23,263 bases of DNA. Origin: Pseudomonadota bacterium (lineage in GTDB: Bacteria > Pseudomonadota > Alphaproteobacteria > Rs-D84). A program made the translations under genes and the position numbers. Of the stretch, positions 13,799-21,547 are shown piece after piece. The stretch spans positions 1 to 23,263 of the forward strand of contig JAEXCU010000005.1 in the NCBI GenBank assembly GCA_023402015.1. The letters run 5' to 3'. The notes under the pieces are model-generated. The model did not search any database and was not told where the DNA came from. It was given only the letters and a program-made list of their open reading frames with translations. How positions within the stretch are numbered: position 1 is the first letter of the stretch; each line of letters opens with the position of its first letter.

Positions 13799-14320
13799 AT
13801 GCAAGAAAATAAACCTGTTTTGATTGTGGGATTGGGTAATCCGGGACCGGAATATTCGCGTACCCGACATAATGTCGGATTTATGGCGGTGGTGGCATTG
13901 GCCGGCGCAGATGCGGCGTGGAAAAAAGAAAAAAATGCACTGATTTCAACCCAAAACATAGATGGCCGCCGCGTAATCTTTGCAATGCCACAAACATTTA
14001 TGAATGCCTCGTCCGGGGCGGTTGGGCCACTGATGGCGTATTATAAAATACCATTGGAAAATTTAATTGTAATTCATGATGATATGGATATACCGGTTGG
14101 TAAAATGCGCGAAAAAATCGGGGGCAGCAGTGCCGGACACAATGGAATAAAATCCATAGATGCGGCGGTTGGTCCGGATTATCGTCGTATTCGTATTGGC
14201 ATTGGTCATCCGCGGGATTACAATTTGCCAATGGATCCGGCCGATTGGGTTTTGGGTAAATTTACCAACGACCAGTTAAATGAAATAAATAATGTAATTT
14301 CAACAATAAATGTGTTTTAA
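13799..14320 (+). CDS. pth: Peptidyl-tRNA hydrolase
   Basis: A 173-aa Pth that releases tRNA from prematurely dropped peptidyl-tRNA in the cytoplasm. All landmark motifs are visible: GLGNPGPEYSRTRHNVGF (11-28, with catalytic His24, the equivalent of His20 in E. coli), MPQTFMNASSG, the catalytic Asp in VIHDDMD, GGSSAGHNGIKS and RIRIGIGHP. The protein is somewhat shorter at the C-terminus than typical family members of about 185-195 residues, but nothing catalytic is missing. The ATG at 13799 has an AAGAGA site upstream. It converges on the exported cysteine-rich gene with only 5 bp between the stop codons and no clear hairpin there, so mutual readthrough or antisense overlap is likely. Confidence 0.97.
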   Translation: MQENKPVLIVGLGNPGPEYSRTRHNVGFMAVVALAGADAAWKKEKNALISTQNIDGRRVIFAMPQTFMNASSGAVGPLMAYYKIPLENLIVIHDDMDIPVGKMREKIGGSSAGHNGIKSIDAAVGPDYRRIRIGIGHPRDYNLPMDPADWVLGKFTNDQLNEINNVISTINVF

Positions 14321-14325
14321 AATAA

Positions 14326-15513
14326 TTAACGACCGGTTGCAGTTATTGAACCGGTGCCTGGCAGGGTAAAGCAACCACCAGTGCTGTCGCAGAATTTTGT
14401 GCCATTATCACCCATCATCATCACGCAACGTGCAGATGTGGTTGCGCGTGCAGATGTTGTCGTTGTTCCCATGGGACATGCGGTACCTGTACCTGAACCG
14501 CTGGTGCAATAATATCCGCGCGCGCAATCGCATATTCCATGTGGGTTTGTATCTGTTGAACCGGTATACGAACAGCCGTCATTTTCACCAGGACAATAGT
14601 ATCCAGCAGGGCAGGTATAGCAACCATTCTTAACCGGATCAGTATCTGGTGTGTCGTGAACATAATATCCGGCATTGCATGTTTTTATCACACACTTGTT
14701 CCCATCCCATTCTTTGGCATTAGTTGCACCTTCGTTTGTGCAATTTGTCCAAGTTGCGTATATATTTATCGTGGCGTTATCACCAGGAATCGCGGGATAT
14801 GTTCCTGTGTATGGTGTCCAGGTTGCTGGCAATCCTTTTAACCAGGTAATTGCAAAGGAAGGTGTTCCGTTATTTGTTAATGCCCAACCAGAAAATATTG
14901 AACCAGATTTTTGTGGTTCTATTTCAAAACTGCACGTTGTCCCGAATGTGCATTGAACGCTTTTTATTTCTTTGGCGCCATCATATAATTTCACTGTATA
15001 AGAATTCCCCGCACATGCAGGTGTTGCGGTGCCGCCACTGTTATTTATAAAATGATAACCGACATAACATTCAGTTGTGTATTTACATTCACCGTTTGGG
15101 GCGTTCGCAGTTTCTGTTTCACGTTTGCATGTTTGAACATTTGCACCAGGTATGCATTCATCACAGTTTTTATAACATGTATTTTGTGAATTATTGTTTC
15201 CCACCGCAGAGTTTGGATAATTATTGGGGCATTTATCGCAACTGGAAGCGTTTTTGTAATAATTTGCATTACAAAAACAATTTCCATTTGTATAACTGGC
15301 GTTCTGGACGCATTTCAAACGGCAACAACAATTTTCGTCAGTTCCGATAATCTCGTAAGTAGATTGGTCCAATTGAGTTGGGGGCGAAGAACATTTTTTA
15401 GATGTGTTTAAACTACAAGAACTAGCGTCTAATGTACAACCAGCCGACCAGGCATGACTGGGTACAGATATTGCGAGTATAAAAATAAAATTTTTAATGA
15501 AATTATGTTTCAT
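14326..15513 (-). CDS. Exported protein with an InlB-like repeat and cysteine-rich modules
   Basis: A 395-aa exported protein. After a signal peptide (MKHNFIKNFIFILAISVPSHAWSA) there is a cysteine-dense region with CNANYYKNASSCDKCPNNYP, then a segment from about YTVKLYDGAKEIKSV to INIYATWTNC that resembles an InlB B-repeat/Listeria-Bacteroides repeat (FSGWAL, YATWT). Next come ephrin-receptor-like or GCC2/GCC3-like modules (CNAGYY, CYTCPAGYYCPG, CARGYYCTSGSGTGTACPMG). Such modules are disulfide-stabilised and typically lie at the cell surface, which suggests an adhesion role by inference only. The ATG at 15513 is chosen because the signal peptide begins there and the promoter at 15538-15567 lies inside the longer open frame. 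Domain names rest on pattern recognition, not on a search. Confidence 0.85.
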   Translation of the reverse strand: MKHNFIKNFIFILAISVPSHAWSAGCTLDASSCSLNTSKKCSSPPTQLDQSTYEIIGTDENCCCRLKCVQNASYTNGNCFCNANYYKNASSCDKCPNNYPNSAVGNNNSQNTCYKNCDECIPGANVQTCKRETETANAPNGECKYTTECYVGYHFINNSGGTATPACAGNSYTVKLYDGAKEIKSVQCTFGTTCSFEIEPQKSGSIFSGWALTNNGTPSFAITWLKGLPATWTPYTGTYPAIPGDNATINIYATWTNCTNEGATNAKEWDGNKCVIKTCNAGYYVHDTPDTDPVKNGCYTCPAGYYCPGENDGCSYTGSTDTNPHGICDCARGYYCTSGSGTGTACPMGTTTTSARATTSARCVMMMGDNGTKFCDSTGGCFTLPGTGSITATGR

Positions 15514-15537
15514 TCTGTTTTCCCAATCCTTTGATGC

Positions 15538-15567
15538 ATTATAGAAAAACAGATACAGTAAAAGCAA
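15538..15567 (-). promoter_or_regulatory. Promoter of the exported InlB-like gene
   Basis: Minus-strand TTGCTT (15562-15567), 18-nt spacer and consensus TATAAT (15538-15543), about 25 nt before the start codon. Confidence 0.6.
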
Positions 15568-15571
15568 ACAA

Positions 15572-15602
15572 AAAATCCCGCCATTTCGCGGGATTTTGTC
15601 AT
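15572..15602. terminator. Terminator between lipoprotein and exported gene
   Basis: The stem ATCCCGC/GCGGGAT is flanked by six A on the left and TTTTGT on the right. On the minus strand it terminates the lipoprotein gene whose stop lies at 15610-15612. Confidence 0.85.
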
Positions 15603-15609
15603 TTAACAT

Positions 15610-16014
15610 CTATCTTTGTAATTCATTATATTTACTGATTAAAATTTTGGATTTACCTTTCATTATACCCGCCGCGGCCGGGTTCCAATATTCACTGTTT
15701 CTACCAATAAAATCATCAGCCACTTTTATGCAAATATATGCCGAATCAACTGAATTTTTCGGCTGAACACCCATATCGCGCGCAATATGGTTAAATACCA
15801 TATCAAAACCACCTTCTTTAATATCATATGGTTCATGACATGTATTATATACAGATTGGCGCCATTCTTTTTCAGCCTTGTTAAATTCCATCTGTGCGAT
15901 TTCTTTGTTGTTGTCATCGTCTTTGCTGCATGCGGTAAAAATTGTTGCGCCCGCCAGTCCCAGCATAGGAATCAATTTTTTCATATTATATGGTACCATG
16001 TTTTTGAATCGCAT
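15610..16014 (-). CDS. Predicted small lipoprotein
   Basis: A 134-aa protein with an extended n-region, a hydrophobic segment (IPMLGLAGATI) and a lipobox ending FTAC at about residue 29, followed by a charged linker SKDDDNNKE. This predicts lipidation by Lgt and cleavage by LspA; the aspartates after the lipidated cysteine would, in enteric bacteria, favour inner-membrane retention, but this rule may not hold here. The mature part has two further cysteines and no recognised family. The ATG at 16014 is chosen because AAGGAG sits 6 nt upstream; the internal Met at 15984 lacks a ribosome site. A perfect 8-bp hairpin (16035-16055) lies just before the ribosome site. No clear own promoter is seen, so it may depend on readthrough from the small gene at 16095-16253. 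Confidence 0.8.
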   Translation of the reverse strand: MRFKNMVPYNMKKLIPMLGLAGATIFTACSKDDDNNKEIAQMEFNKAEKEWRQSVYNTCHEPYDIKEGGFDMVFNHIARDMGVQPKNSVDSAYICIKVADDFIGRNSEYWNPAAAGIMKGKSKILISKYNELQR

Positions 16015-16065
16015 TGTGCGCTCCTTTGGTTGGACAGGAAAAGAAATTTTTCCTGATATAAAAGC

Positions 16066-16093
16066 AAAAAAGCCCGGCAAAATACCGGACTTT
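16066..16093 (-). terminator. Terminator after the 52-aa gene
   Basis: GTCCGG pairs with CCGGGC on the minus strand, followed by TTTTTTGC, starting 2-3 nt after the stop codon at 16095-16097. Confidence 0.8.
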
Positions 16094-16094
16094 C

Positions 16095-16253
16095 TTAACT
16101 TTGGTTAGATACAAAACCCATCTGGACAACATTTGGGTCATTCGCGTATGGCGCATTCGGCGAATCCCACGCGACGTTATGCGCCGCATAATTCATCATC
16201 CGGGAAATATCCCGAACGGGAATTGGATTATTAAGAAATGCGAAGCGAAACAT
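16095..16253 (-). CDS. Small protein, 52 aa, own promoter and terminator
   Basis: An ATG at 16253 opens a 52-codon frame (MFRFAFLNNPIPVRDISRMM at the start, then NYAAHNVAWDSP..., ending VVQMGFVSNQS). It has no signal peptide, membrane segment or cysteine. Evidence that it is a gene: a near-consensus promoter (16301-16328), a 41-nt leader, an AGG-type site, a stop codon directly followed by an intrinsic terminator, and no other explanation for this 350-bp gap. The composition (Asn, Pro, Ala, with few Lys) looks protein-like. I do not recognise it. Since the lipoprotein gene has no obvious promoter of its own, the frame may instead be a leader peptide whose translation affects the terminator. 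Confidence 0.6.
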   Translation of the reverse strand: MFRFAFLNNPIPVRDISRMMNYAAHNVAWDSPNAPYANDPNVVQMGFVSNQS

Positions 16254-16300
16254 AATAACCTGTTGTTGTATTGTTGGGTTAAGTTTGTTTACTTAATAAT

Positions 16301-16328
16301 ATTGTACTTAAAATTGTATATTTGTCAA
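16301..16328 (-). promoter_or_regulatory. Promoter of the 52-aa gene
   Basis: Minus-strand TTGACA (16323-16328), 16-nt spacer and TACAAT (16301-16306). Confidence 0.7.
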
Positions 16329-16364
16329 GTAATTTGGTACAAATGCGGGCCCAGGATGTATGTC

Positions 16365-19300
16365 CTAGTAATTTATCTGCCAATGTTTAATGCTGGTACC
16401 CTGGACTGGACAAGTATTGCCAGATACATCCGGTGTCCACTGTTTATCTGATTGGTTCCACGTACATTTTGTATCGCCGGTTTCAGTGCTGTGGATTTTG
16501 TAAAAATTATCCGGGAACGCCGTGGCAGATGTGTTGCCTGTTGCGTATTTCGGGGTTATGTATTTACCGGACTTGCTGACAAATACATATTTACCGGTAC
16601 ACTTTATCGTTTGGCCACCTGGATATTCGGGCACATTTTCATCGTCTTTATTCTCTAAGGTACCATCACAGACCAAATAATGCATTCCGCTGTTGTAATA
16701 TTTATCATCTGTTGGCATATTTACCGCCACGGTAAATACCATATTATTGCTGGGCATACATAATTTGGCAGTGGACGAAGTATATGGCCACTTGTAATAA
16801 GAATTGGTGGCATTAAAATTCAATCCGGAAATACTGGTTAACGTATTTTTGCAACAGTTTCCAAATCTGTCTGTTTCAACAACTGTTTTCCCATCGGATG
16901 ATTCGCAACAATTGGTGGTACCTTCGGTGATTGAAATCTGCATGTTTGGCGGTGCAGGGCAATATATGTTATCAGATGTCATATTTTCTTTGGACACACA
17001 TATTGTTGCCTGTTTATTCGGGTCGTACTGGGCCTGGAAACCAATGCCGCATGATGTATCACGGCAACTGTCGTCCATATTATCTGTGCCCGTATTTTTT
17101 GCAAACCATGATAATAATGTTTCTGTTTTGCTGTTAATTGGTATTTTAATTTTATTATGACTGCCGGTTTGTTCCAGGTTGCGACTGGGGATAACCTCGC
17201 AATTGCCCCAAATTTTTTCAGATATGCGACATATTTTGCAATCATTTGAATCTGCATTTGTGGTGCATTCATCCTGGCAAATGTCATAAACGCAGTTCAC
17301 TGTGCCTTTATCTTTGGTACTGCATGAACTTTTTTCATCTTCATCATTTGTGATGGTTGCGCCGGCACCGTATAATTCACCATAGAATTTGTCATAGTAA
17401 AAAGAATTATCAGTTATCTTGTCAGAATTGCTGAGTTGTTTGAATATTTGTGCGATTGCCGCATCACCTGCGCTGGCCACACATTCTTGCACCTCGCCCC
17501 AGCATGCAGTGCGATTAATAATGGATTTTCTGTTAACCGATGTTTGAATACTTTCGCACAGGCCAAAGTTTCCAGATATGGATTTGCATGCCTGAATAAT
17601 GCAGGCACGGCCAACCTCGCGACAGGTCTGCATGATTGTGTCATATGTTTTATCTGTTGCGATTTCTGTCATGCCGCCAACCCAGTCTTGGTCGCCGCCC
17701 GTTGTTTCCAACAATGCTGTACAGGCATTTCTGACCTCGGCACACATGGCGTTTACGGTTTTGTCCGCCGCCACCCCAAATGTTGATAATGCGCGTGCAT
17801 CAAAATCTTCCAGCGAATCGGCCGTATCTGACAGGCACTGGGTTGTCAGTGTCGTGCAACTTTGGCGCATGTCTTCCAATTTGCTTTCCTGGGCCAATTT
17901 GATTTGTGCCAATGCGTCTTCGATAAATTCATCCCAGACATAGTCGGCAATATCCTGGCAATTTTCCATGGCCGGTTCCAAAAATTTCTTTTTAGAATTT
18001 AAAAATGACACAAAAACCTGATTCCCGGGCGCATTTGTCCATGTTTGATTCGCATCTGGACGCGTAATCAAATTGCCCAAATTTGCCAAATCCACGGTCA
18101 AGAAAGCCTCGCCAGTGGATGGGTCAATATAACGACCACTGGTATCCAAACATTTACCCAGGTTTTCGCCGCAAACCGTTGTGTCAGACAACATTTCCAA
18201 CATTTTCTTTTTGCACGTCAGGATGTCGTCCGCATTGCGTTTTTGATAAATGTCCAATCGCGACATATCCAACAAGGCACTGCCTTCGCGGATTTTTTCA
18301 CGGGCCTGGTCTGTTTGGGTGGAATATGATTTGGCGACGGTATTGCAATCCTGTTCAATGGTCATTTGATATCCACTTTCGGCAATTGCCAATTCATCTT
18401 CGGTGCAAACTTCGCGTGCCATTTCCAAACACACCGGCAGGGCTGCGTTATATAAACTGACCCCGGTTTTTGTGGTTGTGGATGCACCTTGCAGGGAATC
18501 AACGGTATCAAATGCTGCGTCCGTGTTCAAGGATAATGAAATTGCGGACAGGTTTCTGTCAAAATTACTATCATCAAAACTGGTGTTCAGTTTTTTTGCA
18601 ATTTCGTCCAGTATTTTTTTAGATTGCGTTTTGTCTTCTTGGTTAAACGCGATTTCGCCTTCGGTCGCCTTGAATAATGCCTCGGCATCTTCTTTGTCCA
18701 TGTTCACGGTCAACAGGCGTTGGTTAAAGTCCAACAATTTGTCTTCTACGTTGGACAGTTGTTTTTTTGTTTTATCAAATTCATTAACGCGCGAAGAACA
18801 TGCACAGCGTTTTAATTGGCTGTCTTTGTTGGCGCAAAATTCATCCATACAGTTGTAATATACTTCACGACATTTTTTATAATCTTTGCCCACAATATCG
18901 CTGACCGTCAGTGTTGTTGCGGTGTTTGTGTCCGTTGCACTGCGTGCAATGCGGGATGCGGATGTTGCGCTGCGCGCCGATGACGCGGCGTCAATTGCGC
19001 CACGTGTGGCGGACGCGGCACTGCGTGAAATTGTGGTTGCCGAACGCGCGGGGGCGGCAACATTTGTTGCGGTTCGTGTTGCACCACTGCGCGGGACAGA
19101 TACGGCGGCGCGTGATTGGGCCGGTATTACATTATTTGATGTTGCGCGGGATTGAACGTTGGTTGCGGTGCGCGATGCAACACCCGGCACAATGGCGTTG
19201 CCACCGGTTGTATTTCGCGACGCGTCGCGTATTACCACGCCCGTTGTTCGGTTCGTGCCCGATGTACGATCACGGACATTTGAATTATATTTTGATGATT

Positions 19301-19496
19301 GAATTGTTGAACGCGCATTGTCAGTTATGGCGCCGGTTTGGGTTGCAGATGCGGATTTTTGTCGTGATTGGGTTGACGTATTAACGGCGCCACGACGGGT
19401 TGCGGCGCGCGCAATGTCGCCTGCATCATCGGCCCGGGTGCCCTGAAATGCCAGAAACCCAAGGCATGCAGCAAAAATCAGCGATTTTCCTTTCAT
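16365..19496 (-). CDS. Large exported cysteine-rich protein, 1043 aa
   Basis: After a signal peptide (KGKSLIFAACLGFLAFQGTRA) comes a long Arg/Ala/Ser/Thr low-complexity region to about residue 200, with SATxxSRxA-like repeats and almost no acidic residues. A cysteine cluster (KKCREVYYNCMDEFC, then RCACSSR) follows, then a predicted coiled coil (about 240-310) and a helical part with regularly spaced cysteine pairs. The last 350 residues are again cysteine-rich (CVYDICQDEC, CKICRIS, paired CC). About 43 cysteines in all imply heavy disulfide bonding outside the cytoplasm. I recognise no named family or enzyme motif; a structural or surface role is only a guess. The AGG before the ATG is very close and a TATATA lies at 19501-19506, so the leader may be very short. 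The exact start is fairly secure because the signal peptide begins there. Confidence 0.85.
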   Translation of the reverse strand: MKGKSLIFAACLGFLAFQGTRADDAGDIARAATRRGAVNTSTQSRQKSASATQTGAITDNARSTIQSSKYNSNVRDRTSGTNRTTGVVIRDASRNTTGGNAIVPGVASRTATNVQSRATSNNVIPAQSRAAVSVPRSGATRTATNVAAPARSATTISRSAASATRGAIDAASSARSATSASRIARSATDTNTATTLTVSDIVGKDYKKCREVYYNCMDEFCANKDSQLKRCACSSRVNEFDKTKKQLSNVEDKLLDFNQRLLTVNMDKEDAEALFKATEGEIAFNQEDKTQSKKILDEIAKKLNTSFDDSNFDRNLSAISLSLNTDAAFDTVDSLQGASTTTKTGVSLYNAALPVCLEMAREVCTEDELAIAESGYQMTIEQDCNTVAKSYSTQTDQAREKIREGSALLDMSRLDIYQKRNADDILTCKKKMLEMLSDTTVCGENLGKCLDTSGRYIDPSTGEAFLTVDLANLGNLITRPDANQTWTNAPGNQVFVSFLNSKKKFLEPAMENCQDIADYVWDEFIEDALAQIKLAQESKLEDMRQSCTTLTTQCLSDTADSLEDFDARALSTFGVAADKTVNAMCAEVRNACTALLETTGGDQDWVGGMTEIATDKTYDTIMQTCREVGRACIIQACKSISGNFGLCESIQTSVNRKSIINRTACWGEVQECVASAGDAAIAQIFKQLSNSDKITDNSFYYDKFYGELYGAGATITNDEDEKSSCSTKDKGTVNCVYDICQDECTTNADSNDCKICRISEKIWGNCEVIPSRNLEQTGSHNKIKIPINSKTETLLSWFAKNTGTDNMDDSCRDTSCGIGFQAQYDPNKQATICVSKENMTSDNIYCPAPPNMQISITEGTTNCCESSDGKTVVETDRFGNCCKNTLTSISGLNFNATNSYYKWPYTSSTAKLCMPSNNMVFTVAVNMPTDDKYYNSGMHYLVCDGTLENKDDENVPEYPGGQTIKCTGKYVFVSKSGKYITPKYATGNTSATAFPDNFYKIHSTETGDTKCTWNQSDKQWTPDVSGNTCPVQGTSIKHWQINY

Positions 19497-19604
19497 CCTG
19501 TGTATATAATGTTAGCAAATTTATAAAAACCCGGGCAAGCGTATTTTTTAGATATAAATAATAATGTAATGGTTGCCTGTCAAAGTTCAGACGCGAACGT
19601 TGAT

Positions 19605-19689
19605 TGGTGCGGCCAGGGGGACTTGAACCCCCAAGGATTTCTCCACAGCATCCTTAGTGCTGCGCGTCTACCAGTTTCGCCATGGCCGC
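19605..19689 (-). tRNA. tRNA-Leu (AAG)
   Basis: An 85-nt class II tRNA with perfect acceptor GCGGCCA/TGGCCGC, D-arm ACTGGTAGACGC, anticodon stem CAGCA/TGCTG with loop CTAAGGA (anticodon AAG), long variable arm, T-arm GGGGG TTCAAGT CCCCC, and encoded CCA. An A at position 34 in a leucine tRNA is unusual in bacteria, where GAG is common. A, probably deaminated to inosine, would read CUU, CUC and CUA. The gene sits next to a repeat array whose units repeat its first 12 nt. Confidence 0.93.
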
Positions 19690-19720
19690 AAAACCATATC
19701 ATGGTTTTGCGGCCATGGCG
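19678..19720. repeat. Perfect 20-bp inverted repeat across the tRNA-Leu 5' end
   Basis: 19678-19697 and 19701-19720 are exact reverse complements with a 3-nt loop. The left arm includes the first 12 nt of the tRNA on the minus strand (GCGGCCATGGCG), so the pre-tRNA leader could pair with the tRNA itself. Confidence 0.9.
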
Positions 19721-19935
19721 GCACTTCGTAGTCGCCATGAACACTACAAAACCAAAAACTTGCGTCCCGCAGCCATGGCGGCACTTTGCGGTCGCCATGT
19801 ACATCAGGACGATAAATGGTTTTGCGGCCATGGCGGCACTTTGCAGTCGCCATGAACACTACAAAACCAAAAACTTGCGTCCCGCGGCCATGGCGGCAAT
19901 CGTCGCCGCCATGTACATCAGGACAAAACAAAACC
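19701..19935. repeat. Tandem array of two 115-bp units with palindromic sub-repeats
   Basis: Unit 1 starts at 19701 and unit 2 at 19816, differing at only a few positions until their 3' ends. Each unit holds two copies of a GC-rich box beginning GC(G/A)GCCATGGCGGCA and ending in (G/C)CGCCATG, in alternating contexts. The array is bounded by inverted ATGGTTTT/AAAACCAT elements (19690-19708 and 19927-19937). Long frames on both strands through this array are repeat-driven and not convincing genes. It is the only content of the 345-bp gap before 20035. Confidence 0.85.
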
Positions 19936-20034
19936 ATTTATTTATGTGCCGTAAATCTTACAAGAAGCAGTTTTTTTTTCAACCTTTTTGTGATAGAATA
20001 GGGTTGACATTAAAAAGGCAAGGGGATTTTAAGT

Positions 20035-21510
20035 ATGAAAAAAATAACAAATTTCTTATTTGGATGTTCGCTGGTGGCGGTGGCGCCAATCGCGGCAAAC
20101 GCGGCCGGAACATATTATACGGGAAATTATCAATCACCACAAACCCGTTATGCCCAACAATCTTATGCAACGCGTAATACCGCGGCCACACGTAATACCG
20201 GATATAACACGAACGGTTATTCTTCATATGCCAGTACGCGTCCCGTCGTGGGCAGTCGTACCACCACAACCCAGGTCGCGCAACAACCGCGGACGGTTGC
20301 ACCGGCAGCAACAAAATCAAAATCTGGATTCTGGGTTGATGCAGGAATTTCGCGCGAAACTGCAATGTGGCAATTTGAAATGAAGGAATCTTCATCCATT
20401 TTGCACTATGACAATATTTCATGGAATGTTTTTGATGTCAGTGGCGGATACGCATTTGACTGGGGCAAGGTTGGTTTGCAAATTGATGCCGGATTTAAAT
20501 ATGGCATGCAATCCGGCGACAGCACCATGGTTGACGACGATATTACAAATGGTGGTTATTTGATTACACAATGGATAGACAGCGACACCAGCAATGTTAT
20601 CGGAAATCAGATTGGTCATGCGTTGTCTGTGGGTACCAGCAATGGCGGCAATATGTACGGGTTTAACATTGGTGTTGGCATGACAGACCTGTTTAAATGG
20701 GGCAATGTCAAGTTTACACCGTCCATTGGATACCGGTATTTAAAATATAAATTAGAAACGGAAAAAAATTACGGCCTGTCGGTGGATACGTCTGCATGCT
20801 TTAAACTGGACGGCAGTGATGAAATTCAATGCGATCCCGCAATCGTCATTCATTACCAGGACGGTAAACAACAAATTATCTGGCGCGACAGCGTTAATGG
20901 TAAAATGGAAGTTGGAACCGGCGCGGTCAGTGTTGATACCGGTGGTACATATTTTTATCAACAACCGGGTACCAGTCATTCATACGAAGTTGAATGGTCC
21001 GGTCCATACGTTGCAATGGATATGGATTATGCCATTAACCAAAACAATTCTGTTAATGGACATGTAGAATTGGGTTTCCCGGGATATAATGCATCCGGCG
21101 ATCAACCATATCGTTTTGATTGGCGCCATCCAAAAAGTGTAGAAGACGAAGCCGGCATTGGCAGTGCGTTGCACTTTGGTTTTGGTGCGAATTGGACAAC
21201 GGCGATAACAAATTCCATTTCATTGTCCATTGGTTTAACATATGATTATTATACGGTTGACGATGCAGATGCGAAAACATATCTGAATCAGAATTATTAC
21301 ACCGGCATATATAATTCATTGTTAGAACAATGGGTTAAGGCCGGCAAGACCGAGGCGGACATGTTAAACCCGCAAACCGGGGACCCAATTGCGCTGAATA
21401 TCAAAGACCTGGAATCTTCTTGTCCAGGTTGGGTATGTTCAACCGATAACGAAATAGAATCGTTCTATAAATCCATGGGTATTCGTGTCGGGATTAAGGC
21501 GAAATTTTAA
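20035..21510 (+). CDS. Outer-membrane beta-barrel protein, 491 aa
   Basis: A signal peptide (MKKITNFLFGCSLVAVAPIAANA) is followed by a low-complexity Tyr/Asn/Thr/Gln-rich segment (about 25-95). A barrel-like region from about residue 97 to the end follows, with amphipathic strands (SGFWVDAGIS, WNVFDVSGGYAFDWGK, GLQIDAGFKYG, FTPSIGYRYLKYKLE, EWSGPYVAMDMDYAI, ISLSIGLTYDYYTV, MGIRVGIKAKF). The terminal phenylalanine fits BAM-dependent insertion. The barrel size and the GYRY and EWSGPY segments recall omptin-like proteases, but I cannot identify the catalytic residues, so that is a weak suggestion. An AAGGGG site lies 10 nt before the ATG. A TAGAAT -10-like box lies at about 19993 without a good -35. 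The gene at 21548 follows after 37 nt and is probably cotranscribed. Confidence 0.83.
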   Translation: MKKITNFLFGCSLVAVAPIAANAAGTYYTGNYQSPQTRYAQQSYATRNTAATRNTGYNTNGYSSYASTRPVVGSRTTTTQVAQQPRTVAPAATKSKSGFWVDAGISRETAMWQFEMKESSSILHYDNISWNVFDVSGGYAFDWGKVGLQIDAGFKYGMQSGDSTMVDDDITNGGYLITQWIDSDTSNVIGNQIGHALSVGTSNGGNMYGFNIGVGMTDLFKWGNVKFTPSIGYRYLKYKLETEKNYGLSVDTSACFKLDGSDEIQCDPAIVIHYQDGKQQIIWRDSVNGKMEVGTGAVSVDTGGTYFYQQPGTSHSYEVEWSGPYVAMDMDYAINQNNSVNGHVELGFPGYNASGDQPYRFDWRHPKSVEDEAGIGSALHFGFGANWTTAITNSISLSIGLTYDYYTVDDADAKTYLNQNYYTGIYNSLLEQWVKAGKTEADMLNPQTGDPIALNIKDLESSCPGWVCSTDNEIESFYKSMGIRVGIKAKF

Positions 21511-21547
21511 TCTGATATTGAACGGATTTTACGCAGGGCAGGTATAA

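Noticed and set aside
16101..16451. 116-codon plus-strand frame antisense to the 52-aa gene
   Set aside because: It overlaps the minus-strand promoter, gene and terminator and the end of the 1043-aa gene, and has no ribosome site.
19690..19935. Possible CRISPR array
   Set aside because: Only two long units of 115 bp with near-identical contents; no short direct repeats separated by unique spacers and no cas genes.
20003..20034. TTGACA before the 491-aa barrel gene as its promoter
   Set aside because: A 17-nt spacing would place the -10 box over the region just before the start codon (TTTTAA), leaving no leader; a TAGAAT upstream is more plausible but has no good -35.
19569..20177. Long frames on both strands across tRNA-Leu(AAG) and the repeat array, with peptide repeats such as MATAKCRHG
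   Set aside because: The periodic peptide comes from the DNA repeat; the frames cross a tRNA and lack ribosome sites. The array is better described as a DNA repeat.
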